DNA of 12,046 bases, from positions 1 to 12,046 of the forward strand of contig CAMWRR010000025.1 in assembly GCA_947176715.1 (NCBI GenBank). Direction: 5' to 3'. Below are positions 1 to 5,815 of this stretch, piece after piece. The first letter of the stretch is position 1; each line of letters begins with the position of its first letter. Source of the DNA: an uncultured Rikenellaceae bacterium (GTDB lineage Bacteria > Bacteroidota > Bacteroidia > Bacteroidales > Rikenellaceae). The position numbers and the translations under genes are program-made. The notes beneath the pieces are model-generated. The model was not told the DNA's origin. It worked only from the letters and a program-made list of their open reading frames with translations, and did no database searches.

Positions 1-66
1 CCCACCCCCCCGCCCCCCCTCTATTCGCCTTTTTCTGTGGGGCTCGGAGATGTTTATAAGAGACAT
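1..66. other. Sequencing adapter and low-complexity artefact at contig edge
   Basis: Bases 1-20 are almost all C, as expected from a reverse-complemented poly-G run. Bases 33-66 align without gaps to the Illumina Nextera read-2 transposase adapter at about 29 of 34 positions. The run GGGCTCGGAGATGT (40-53) is identical, and the 19-bp mosaic end (48-66) matches at 17 of 19. Genomic sequence probably begins at about 66-67. The ATG at position 50 lies inside the adapter and is not a real start codon. This comes from library preparation and is not biology. Confidence 0.93.
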
Positions 67-71
67 CCTCC

Positions 72-695
72 GTGGTGGGGGCGGGGCGTACCGACAGCGG
101 GGTGCACGCCTCCTTCTACGTGCTACACTTCGACACCGACCGCAGCGACATAGCCGAGGGGCCCGACTTCGTGTACCATCTCGACTCCATACTGTGCCGC
201 GACGTGACGGCCTCACGGATATACCGCGTGGCGGACGACGCCCATGCCCGCTTCGACGCGGTGGCGCGGAGGTATCGCTACTACATCTGCTCGCGCAAGA
301 ACCCCTTTCTGCAAGGCATAGCCACCTACTGGCGCGGCAGTCTCGACACAGCCCTCATGAACGAGGCGGCGGAGATGCTGCTACGCACCGACCGTTTCGC
401 CAGCTTCGCCAAGAGCGGCTCCGACAACAAGACCGACATCTGCCGCGTCACCGAGGCGCGATGGCGCAAGGCGGGCGACATACTGGTATTCACGATAACG
501 GCGGACCGCTTCCTGCGAAACATGGTACGGTCGATAGTGGGCACGCTCATAGACGTAGGGCGCGGAAAGATAACCGTAGAGGAGTTCGGGAAGATAATAG
601 AGGGGCGCGACCGCAGGCTGGCCTCCACATCGGCGCCCGCGGAGGGGCTATATCTCGACGACATAAGATACGACACCGACAAGACAGGGATATGA
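72..695 (+). CDS. truA: tRNA pseudouridine(38-40) synthase TruA, 5' truncated
   Basis: TruA isomerises uridines 38, 39 and 40 in the anticodon arm of many tRNAs to pseudouridine, in the cytoplasm. The fragment opens with VVGAGRTDSGVHA, the active-site signature of the family; its Asp (eighth codon from base 72) is the catalytic nucleophile, equivalent to D60 in E. coli. Later family features are RYRYYI, the FLRNMVRSIVG segment and a C-terminal PAEGLYLDDIRY. TruA proteins are about 245-270 aa, so roughly 45 N-terminal residues are missing. They are cut off by the adapter-contaminated contig edge, not by mutation. The reading frame is open back through base 66, so the GTG at 72 is not the true start. 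The stop codon overlaps the next gene's start as ATGA (692-695), which suggests translational coupling. Confidence 0.95.
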   Translation: MVGAGRTDSGVHASFYVLHFDTDRSDIAEGPDFVYHLDSILCRDVTASRIYRVADDAHARFDAVARRYRYYICSRKNPFLQGIATYWRGSLDTALMNEAAEMLLRTDRFASFAKSGSDNKTDICRVTEARWRKAGDILVFTITADRFLRNMVRSIVGTLIDVGRGKITVEEFGKIIEGRDRRLASTSAPAEGLYLDDIRYDTDKTGI

Positions 696-1309
696 AGATA
701 ATCTGCATAGGACACAACTACGAGGCCCACAACGGCGAGATGGCGCACGAGCGTCCCGCCTCTCCCGTCTTTTTCACAAAGCCCGACACGGCCATACTCC
801 GCAACAACGACCCGTTCTATATACCGTCGTTCACCGAGGAGTGCCACTACGAGACGGAGCTGGTGATAAAGATAAACCGCATAGTAAAGGCCATAGACGA
901 GCGTTTCGCCCCGAGGTGCTACGGCGAGGTGGCCGTTGGGATAGACTTCACCGCCCGCGACCGTCAGCGCGAATGCGTCGCCTCCGGGCTTCCGTGGGAG
1001 ATATGCAAGGCGTTCGACAAGTCGGCACCCGTGCCCAACAGCTTCATACCTCTGGCCGAGCTGGGCGGCGACATAAACGCATTGCATTTCGCCCTCGACA
1101 TCAACGGCCGACGTGTGCAGGAGGGGTTCAGCGGCGACATGATATTCGGTCCCGACAAGATAATAGCCTACGTCTCGCAGTTCATCACCCTCAAGATGGG
1201 CGACCTGATATTCACCGGCACCCCCGCAGGGGTGGGACCCGTAAAGATAGGCGACAGACTCGTGGCCTCGTTAGAGGGGCGTACGATGCTCGATTTTGAA
1301 ATAAAATAA
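692..1309 (+). CDS. Fumarylacetoacetate hydrolase (FAH) family protein, YcgM-like
   Basis: This 205-aa protein belongs to the FAH superfamily, metal-dependent enzymes that hydrolyse, decarboxylate or isomerise beta-diketo and 2-oxo acids (acylpyruvases, oxaloacetate decarboxylases, HpaG-type isomerases). It is the short single-domain form, close in length to E. coli YcgM. Visible signatures are the N-terminal IGHNYEAH, KPDTAIL (30-36), the metal-ligand set E54-x-E56 with D85 in GIDFTARD, and the C-terminal GDLIFTGTPAGVGPV (170-184). The substrate cannot be told from sequence. The ATG at 692 fits the family N-terminus and overlaps the truA stop by 4 nt. A longer in-frame reading back to base 50 runs through truA and the adapter and is spurious. 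The flavodiiron gene follows after 10 nt, so the two are probably cotranscribed. Confidence 0.9.
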   Translation: MKIICIGHNYEAHNGEMAHERPASPVFFTKPDTAILRNNDPFYIPSFTEECHYETELVIKINRIVKAIDERFAPRCYGEVAVGIDFTARDRQRECVASGLPWEICKAFDKSAPVPNSFIPLAELGGDINALHFALDINGRRVQEGFSGDMIFGPDKIIAYVSQFITLKMGDLIFTGTPAGVGPVKIGDRLVASLEGRTMLDFEIK

Positions 1310-1319
1310 ACGTAAAGAT

Positions 1320-2513
1320 ATGTTCACCAACGTAAAAGTAAGCGACAGAATCTACCATTTGGGCGTCAACGACCGCCGCAAACACCTTTTCGAGAACCTC
1401 TGGCCCCTGCCTAACGGAGTGGCCTACAACAGCTATCTCATAGCAGACGACAAGACGGCCCTCATGGACACCGTGGAGAGCGGGTCAGACCGCCGCTTCG
1501 TCGAGCGCGTAGCCGACGCTCTGGCAGGACGCAGCCTCGACTACCTTATAATAAACCACATGGAGCCCGACCACTCTGGCGAGATAGATGCGGTGGTATC
1601 GCGTTGGCCCGGCGTCAAAATCATAGGCAACGCCAAGACCTTCAGCATATTGAAGAACTACTACGACCGCACCGACGGCCTTATGGAGGTAAAGGATGGC
1701 GACACTCTCCAGCTCGGGCACCACTGTCTTAAATTCGTGCTCACCCCGTGGGTGCACTGGCCCGAGACCATGATGACCTACGACTGCACCGAAAAGATAC
1801 TCTTCTCGGCCGACGCGTTCGGCACATTCGGCACCTTGGACGGCGGCGTATTCGACGACGAGATCGACTTCGACCGTTACTACGTCGACGACATGCGCCG
1901 CTACTACTCCAACATAGTGGGCAAGTACGGAGGTATGGTACAGAAAGCGTTCGCAAAGCTCGCCGACACCGAGATAAGGACTATATGTCCGCTCCACGGC
2001 CCGATATGGCGCACAGACCCGAGCCGCGTCCTGGCCCTATACGACAAGTGGAGCCGTCAGGAGGCCGACAAGGCGGTGGTGATAGTGTTCGCCTCCATGT
2101 ACGGCAACACCGAGGCTATGGCCGACTACATAGCCCGCCGTGTAAGCGAGGCCGGAGTAAAGGACATACGCGTGTTCGACGCCTCCAAGACGCACGTGTC
2201 GTACCTCATAAGCGAGATATGGCGCGCCAAGGGGCTGATACTCGGCAGCTGCGCCTACAACGGCTACATGCACCCCTCCATGGAGCACCTCACCACCGAG
2301 CTGGCCCACTACGGCGTCAAAGACAAGGCGCTCGGCCTCTTCGGCTCGTTCAGCTGGAACTGCGGCGGCGTGCGTAACCTCAAATGTTTCGCCGAAGCGG
2401 CATCGCTCCCCCTCGCGGCAGACCCCGTAGAGATAGCGGGCAGACCCGATAGCGCAAAACTCGCCCTCTGCGACGCTATGGCGGCGGCTGTGGCGGCAGA
2501 GACATTAAAATAA
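1320..2513 (+). CDS. fprA: A-type flavodiiron protein (FprA family)
   Basis: Flavodiiron proteins reduce O2 to water and/or NO to N2O in the cytoplasm of anaerobes, using a non-haem di-iron centre and FMN. The 397-aa protein has the two-domain class A layout. The metallo-beta-lactamase-like domain (about 1-245) carries the full ligand set: H80-x-E82-x-D84-H85 in NHMEPDHSGE, H146, D165 in SADAFG, and H226 in CPLHGPIW. The flavodoxin domain (about 251-395) has the FMN phosphate loop SMYGNTEAMA (259-268) and FGSFSWNCGG (341-350). There is no C-terminal rubredoxin or flavin-reductase extension, so electrons must come from a separate donor, usually rubredoxin; none is encoded here. It sits 10 nt after the FAH gene and 6 nt before the thioesterase gene. 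Preference for O2 or NO cannot be decided from sequence. Confidence 0.96.
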   Translation: MFTNVKVSDRIYHLGVNDRRKHLFENLWPLPNGVAYNSYLIADDKTALMDTVESGSDRRFVERVADALAGRSLDYLIINHMEPDHSGEIDAVVSRWPGVKIIGNAKTFSILKNYYDRTDGLMEVKDGDTLQLGHHCLKFVLTPWVHWPETMMTYDCTEKILFSADAFGTFGTLDGGVFDDEIDFDRYYVDDMRRYYSNIVGKYGGMVQKAFAKLADTEIRTICPLHGPIWRTDPSRVLALYDKWSRQEADKAVVIVFASMYGNTEAMADYIARRVSEAGVKDIRVFDASKTHVSYLISEIWRAKGLILGSCAYNGYMHPSMEHLTTELAHYGVKDKALGLFGSFSWNCGGVRNLKCFAEAASLPLAADPVEIAGRPDSAKLALCDAMAAAVAAETLK

Positions 2514-2519
2514 TCGGAC

Positions 2520-2900
2520 ATGAAAGAGATAACACCCGGTCTTACCCACACCTCCACGACAGAGGTGACACCCGAGCTGACCGCCGAAGCTATGGGCTCG
2601 GGCGACATGCCCGTACTGGCCACCCCCGCGATGGTGGCTCTAATGGAGAACGCCGCCATGAGAGCCGTGGCCCCTTGCCTCGACGACAGCTCCACAACAG
2701 TAGGCGGACACATCGACGCCTCGCACCTCAAGGCCTCCCCGGTAGGGGCCAAGGTATCGGCACACGCCGTGCTGACGGCGGCGGAGGGGCGCAAGCTGAC
2801 GTTCGAGATAGAGGCGCGCGAGGGCGACACCGTCATAGGCAAGGCCTCGCATCTGCGCTTCATAGTCGACAGAGAGAGGTTCATGGGCGGGCTTAAATAG
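2520..2900 (+). CDS. FlK-like hotdog-fold acyl-CoA thioesterase
   Basis: This 126-aa protein fits the single-domain hotdog thioesterases related to fluoroacetyl-CoA thioesterase FlK of Streptomyces cattleya. Recognisable segments are VLATPAMVALMENAA (32-46), with the hotdog helix, and GGHIDASHLKASPVG (62-76). T35, E43 and H69 keep exactly the spacing of the FlK catalytic residues Thr42, Glu50 and His76 (8 and 26 residues apart). The likely reaction is hydrolysis of a short acyl-CoA or similar thioester. Most Bacteroidota homologues are only annotated as thioesterases, so a role in fluoroacetate resistance should not be assumed. The gene starts 6 nt after the flavodiiron stop and 37 nt before the peptidase gene, inside the same presumed operon. 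No signal peptide is seen; cytoplasmic location is inferred. Confidence 0.88.
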   Translation: MKEITPGLTHTSTTEVTPELTAEAMGSGDMPVLATPAMVALMENAAMRAVAPCLDDSSTTVGGHIDASHLKASPVGAKVSAHAVLTAAEGRKLTFEIEAREGDTVIGKASHLRFIVDRERFMGGLK

Positions 2901-2937
2901 CGCACGCCACATATCATCACGTCATTCAAGAGACACC

Positions 2938-4212
2938 ATGAAAAGACTGATACTCACCGCAATAATGTCGCTCGGCCTGTTAACGGCGGGGGCATCCCGC
3001 TTCGACCGCTTCTTCACAGCGGGCACGTTGCGCATAGACCTCAGCCATTGCGGCGACGCCACCACACAGGCCTACTATCTCGACAAGATAGTCAAGGAGC
3101 CATACTGGGGCGGCTCCAAGGTATATCTGATCGACACCCTCGGCTACGGCAACCAGCACCTCAGGGTCTACGACGCGGCCACCGACTCGCTGATATACTC
3201 GCGCGGCTACTGCACCCTCTTCAACGAGTGGCAGGCCACCGACGAGGCACGCTCCGTGCGCAAGAGCTACGCCGAGAGCGTCGTGATGCCCTACCCCAAA
3301 GGCAAGGTGCGGGTGGAGATAGTGGCCCGCGACAAACAGATGCGCGAGAGCCGGATATTCGACATGACGGTCGACCCCTCGGACTATCTGATAATAGAGC
3401 CGCGACAGCGTTACGAGACATTCGACGTGGTCTACAGCGGCCCGAGCGACAGGACCATCGACATAGCCATATTGAGCGAGGGCTACACCGCCGACCAGAA
3501 AGAGCTCTTCGAGAGCCATTGCCGCGAGTTCGCCGAGGCGATACTCTCGTTCTCGCCGTTCAGGGAGAACCGGAGGCGATTCAACTTCCGCGCGGTGTGG
3601 GCACCCTCCGAGGAGAGCGGCGTGAGCATGCCCGGCGAGGGCTACTGGCGCAACACCGCCTTAGGGGCCAAGTTCTACACATTCTACAGCGAACGCTACC
3701 AGATAGTCGACGACCTCCAGCGCGTCAGAGACGTAGCCTCGGCCGTGCCTTACGACTACATATACATACTCACCTCCTCGCAGAAATACGGCGGAGGCGG
3801 CATATACAACTTCTACGGCATCAGCTCGGCGGCCGACCCGTCTAACCATGTCAAGGTCTACGTACACGAGTTCGCACACCTTTTCATGGGGCTGGCCGAC
3901 GAGTATGTGGGCGGCGCCGAGGAGGGGCTGTACGACCTTGGCGTGGAGCCGTGGGAGGAGAATATCACCACCCTCAAGGAGTTCGACAGGAAACAATGGA
4001 GCCGCATGATAGACAACAAGACCCCGGTACCCACACCGGCCACGAGCCGTTACGAAAACACGCTTGGGGTATTCGAAGGGGGCGGATATAACGAGAAGGG
4101 CATCTACCGCCCCGCCATTAAGTGCCTCATGAACAGCTTCGTCGGCACAGAGGAGTTCTGCCCCGTATGCAAGGCGGCGCTCGAAAAGACGATACGCACC
4201 CTCGCCCGATAG
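2938..4212 (+). CDS. Secreted M64 (IgA-peptidase family) zinc metallopeptidase
   Basis: This 424-aa protein matches the Bacteroidota members of MEROPS family M64, founded by the Clostridium ramosum IgA peptidase. A signal peptide is visible at residues 1-20 (KR, hydrophobic stretch, TAGAS); there is no lipobox cysteine, so periplasmic or secreted soluble protein is inferred. Residues about 25-165 fit the N-terminal beta-sandwich domain (M64_N). The catalytic domain starts near TIDIAILSEGYTADQKELF (173-191), typical of the family. Its zinc motif is HEFAHLFMGLADEY (310-323): H310 and H314 as ligands, E311 as general base, and D321 or E322 as probable third ligand. The tail KCLMNSF (395-401) plus CPVC (408-411) is also typical. 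IgA cleavage is proven for only few members; the substrate here is unknown. A terminator follows 24 nt after the stop. Confidence 0.93.
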   Translation: MKRLILTAIMSLGLLTAGASRFDRFFTAGTLRIDLSHCGDATTQAYYLDKIVKEPYWGGSKVYLIDTLGYGNQHLRVYDAATDSLIYSRGYCTLFNEWQATDEARSVRKSYAESVVMPYPKGKVRVEIVARDKQMRESRIFDMTVDPSDYLIIEPRQRYETFDVVYSGPSDRTIDIAILSEGYTADQKELFESHCREFAEAILSFSPFRENRRRFNFRAVWAPSEESGVSMPGEGYWRNTALGAKFYTFYSERYQIVDDLQRVRDVASAVPYDYIYILTSSQKYGGGGIYNFYGISSAADPSNHVKVYVHEFAHLFMGLADEYVGGAEEGLYDLGVEPWEENITTLKEFDRKQWSRMIDNKTPVPTPATSRYENTLGVFEGGGYNEKGIYRPAIKCLMNSFVGTEEFCPVCKAALEKTIRTLAR

Positions 4213-4236
4213 GGCCGGCACAGGGCAACAGACACC

Positions 4237-4273
4237 AAGTGCGGCGGAGTCATATTGTCTCCGCCGCACTTTT
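4237..4273 (+). terminator. Rho-independent-type terminator after the M64 gene
   Basis: A perfect 13-bp inverted repeat, AAGTGCGGCGGAG (4237-4249) and CTCCGCCGCACTT (4259-4271), encloses the 9-nt loop TCATATTGT. The 3' arm runs into only four consecutive T, so the U-tract is short. The GC-rich stem and its place 24 nt after the stop codon make it the probable end of the truA-to-M64 transcription unit. Confidence 0.8.
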
Positions 4274-4416
4274 ACTATATCCGGAAAGGCCCTCAACGCA
4301 ATGGCATAAAACGCGTTACTCTTGACGGATTTTGTGCCGCACTCCGAGTTAGAGAGGGTCGCATTTTCGGTGGAAACAGATATCACCTGACACAAATAAC
4401 ACCCGAAACGACAAAT

Positions 4417-4439
4417 AATCGCAACCAAATTTTGCGATT
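4417..4439. promoter_or_regulatory. Inverted repeat overlapping the -33 box, possible operator
   Basis: AATCGCAA (4417-4424) and TTGCGATT (4432-4439) form a perfect 8-bp inverted repeat with a 7-nt spacer, CCAAATT. The right arm covers three of the four bases of the TTTG -33 element (4431-4434) of the promoter below. A protein bound here would block RNA polymerase. The HTH product of the gene downstream is one candidate ligand, but this is inference from position only. Confidence 0.45.
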
Positions 4440-4461
4440 TAAAAAATTTTATTTAATTTTA
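4431..4461 (+). promoter_or_regulatory. Bacteroidota-type promoter candidate for the HTH gene
   Basis: TTTG at 4431-4434 is followed, after exactly 19 nt, by TAATTTTA at 4454-4461. The Bacteroides vegetative consensus is TTTG-N19-TAnnTTTG, so only the last base differs. Predicted transcription start is near 4468, giving a leader of about 130 nt. The AT-rich surroundings contrast with the GC-rich coding DNA. Confidence 0.55.
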
Positions 4462-4599
4462 AGGCAACTAATGGAAGTAATTTCCGGAACGGCGCCACCG
4501 TTTCGGGAGATACTCCGGAGTAGAGAGATAGCGTGCGGAGCCGCCCCGTTAAGAGCCGACTTCGCAGACGATAAAATAATCTTACTAAAAATTACGCTT

Positions 4600-4845
4600 A
4601 TGGAACTGATTTCATTCAACGAGCTGCGCCGCATCAAGAACAGCCTTCCCCCGGGAAGCACGCACAGAATAGCCGAGGAGCTAAACATAGACGTCGACAC
4701 CGTTCGTAACTATTTCGGCGGTTCCAATTACAGGGAGGGCCAGTCGGTAGGGCTGCACATAGAGAGCGGACCCGACGGCGGCATAGTCAAGATAGACGAC
4801 CCTACGATACTCAACTGCGCCAAACGGATATTGGGCGAGATATAA
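4600..4845 (+). CDS. Small HTH-type putative DNA-binding protein, Bacteroidota family
   Basis: This 81-aa protein resembles a short family widespread in Bacteroidota and usually annotated only as DNA-binding protein. The start MELISFNELRRIKNSLPPG is typical of it and decides for the ATG at 4600 over the upstream in-frame ATG at 4471. Residues 20-41 (STHRIAEELNIDVDTVRNYFGG) read as a helix-turn-helix, with VDTVRNYF as the recognition-helix region. The second half has the family-like SVGLHIESGPDGGIVKIDD and ends AKRILGEI. The target and role are unknown. A promoter with an overlapping inverted repeat lies upstream, which would allow autoregulation. A terminator follows 12 nt after the stop, and the beta-lactamase gene starts 53 nt after it. 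Codon use matches its neighbours. Confidence 0.82.
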   Translation: MELISFNELRRIKNSLPPGSTHRIAEELNIDVDTVRNYFGGSNYREGQSVGLHIESGPDGGIVKIDDPTILNCAKRILGEI

Positions 4846-4857
4846 AAGATACCACGG

Positions 4858-4884
4858 AGCCTGCGACACCATCGCAGGCTTTTT
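4858..4884 (+). terminator. Intrinsic terminator between the HTH gene and the beta-lactamase gene
   Basis: AGCCTGCGA (4858-4866) and TCGCAGGCT (4872-4880) form a perfect 9-bp stem with the 5-nt loop CACCA. The last base of the stem begins a run of five T (4880-4884). It is a textbook intrinsic terminator, 12 nt after the HTH gene stop. Unusually, the beta-lactamase ATG lies only 14 nt beyond the T-run, leaving no room for a separate promoter in between. Confidence 0.85.
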
Positions 4885-4898
4885 AATCGGATAACGGC

Positions 4899-5807
4899 AT
4901 GCGGATACCTCGCCTCATAGCATATATTTTCTCCTTAGCCGCGACATTGCCGGCCGTGGCCATGCCTCGCCACGAGCTGGAGGCACGTCTGCTCAATACG
5001 GTATCGGGCAAAAGGGCGCAGATAGGCATAGCCGTCGTCATAAACGGCACCGACACCGTCACTGTCAACAACGACATACGCTACCCCATGATGAGCGTAT
5101 TCAAGTTCCATCAGGCATTGGCCGTAGCCGATTATATGGAGAGGAGGGGACTGCCCCTCTCCACCGCCATACGCATAGGCAGGGAGGATCTGCGCGAGAA
5201 CACCCACAGCCCTCTGCGCGACGCCTCTCCGCAAGGGGAGAGGGAGATAACCGTGGGCGAACTGCTCGTCTACACGTTGCAGCACTCCGACAACAACGCC
5301 TGCGACATATTGTTCGACCGCACGGCCGGAACCGACGCGACGGACGCCTACATACGGAGCCTCGGCATAGAGGGCTTCGCCATATCGGCCAATGAGAACG
5401 ACATGCACGCCGACCCGGGGCGATGTTACGACAACTGGACCACACCGCTCGATGCCGTCAGACTACTGGAGATATTCACAACCCGCCCCATCCTCAGCGA
5501 CGAATACCGCTCATTCGTAACCGACCTCATGACCGGGTGTCGCACAGGCACAGACCGTCTGGCAAGACCTCTGCTCGGCACCGAAGCCGTAATAGGCCAC
5601 AAGACGGGCACCGGCGACAAAAACGAGCGGGGAGAGATAATAGGACTCAACGACATAGGATTCGTAACGCTCCCCGACAGACAGCGCTACACCATAGCCG
5701 TATTCGTCAGAGACTCCGGACACACCGACACGGAGACCGCCGGCATAATAGCCGACATATCACAAACAGTGTACGAGTACGTAACGGAACGTCCCCGGCG
5801 ACCTTAA
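4899..5807 (+). CDS. bla: Class A beta-lactamase, subclass A2 (CfxA/CepA/CblA-like)
   Basis: This serine hydrolase opens beta-lactam rings, usually cephalosporins in this subclass, in the periplasm. The 302-aa protein has a signal peptide (about 1-21, ending PAVA) and no lipobox. All class A elements are present: S66-V-F-K69 within YPMMSVFKFHQAL, the SDN loop at 130-132, the omega-loop glutamate E166 in ANENDMHAD, and K235-T-G. The omega loop matches the A2 pattern TExEMH loosely, with N for T and D for the second E. YPMMSVFK and the NNWT-like YDNWTTP support the CfxA/CepA side of the family. Codon use is the same as in the housekeeping genes (22 of 24 isoleucines are ATA), so the gene looks resident, not recently acquired. 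No mobile element flanks it. The substrate profile cannot be read from sequence. It converges on bioB with 8 nt between stops. Confidence 0.93.
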   Translation: MRIPRLIAYIFSLAATLPAVAMPRHELEARLLNTVSGKRAQIGIAVVINGTDTVTVNNDIRYPMMSVFKFHQALAVADYMERRGLPLSTAIRIGREDLRENTHSPLRDASPQGEREITVGELLVYTLQHSDNNACDILFDRTAGTDATDAYIRSLGIEGFAISANENDMHADPGRCYDNWTTPLDAVRLLEIFTTRPILSDEYRSFVTDLMTGCRTGTDRLARPLLGTEAVIGHKTGTGDKNERGEIIGLNDIGFVTLPDRQRYTIAVFVRDSGHTDTETAGIIADISQTVYEYVTERPRRP

Positions 5808-5815
5808 ACGAAGAA

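Larger units (their letters stand above)
4213..4599 (+). other. 387-nt region without a convincing gene before the HTH gene
   Basis: The left part holds the terminator at 4237-4273. Bases 4274-4400 show nothing I recognise. Bases 4411-4470 are distinctly AT-rich and hold the inverted repeat and promoter annotated separately. Bases 4470-4599 would be a leader of about 130 nt. The reading frame of the HTH gene stays open upstream through this region, with an in-frame ATG at 4471, but the extra sequence looks like nothing in the family. I found no tRNA or recognised riboswitch here. Confidence 0.6.

Noticed and set aside
33..66. The mosaic-end-like sequence as a real Tn5-type transposon end
   Set aside because: It includes adapter bases upstream of the mosaic end (GGGCTCGG) that exist only in sequencing libraries, and it sits at the contig edge.
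326..1087. Long minus-strand open frames opposite truA/FAH, fprA, M64, uvrD and others
   Set aside because: They lie wholly opposite well-supported genes, have biased composition typical of antisense frames in GC-rich DNA, and show no recognisable domains.
50..1309. A 419-aa open reading frame starting at ATG 50
   Set aside because: Its first 214 codons lie in the adapter and in another frame of truA and have shadow-like Arg/His-rich composition. Only the part from 692 matches the FAH family.
3661..4428. Minus-strand 255-aa frame reaching into the gap after the M64 gene
   Set aside because: Most of it is antisense to the M64 catalytic domain and it crosses the terminator; no family resemblance or promoter.
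4471..4599. A 43-residue N-terminal extension of the HTH protein from ATG 4471
   Set aside because: The family begins at MELISF; the extension resembles nothing, and the segment reads better as a leader after the promoter at 4431-4461.
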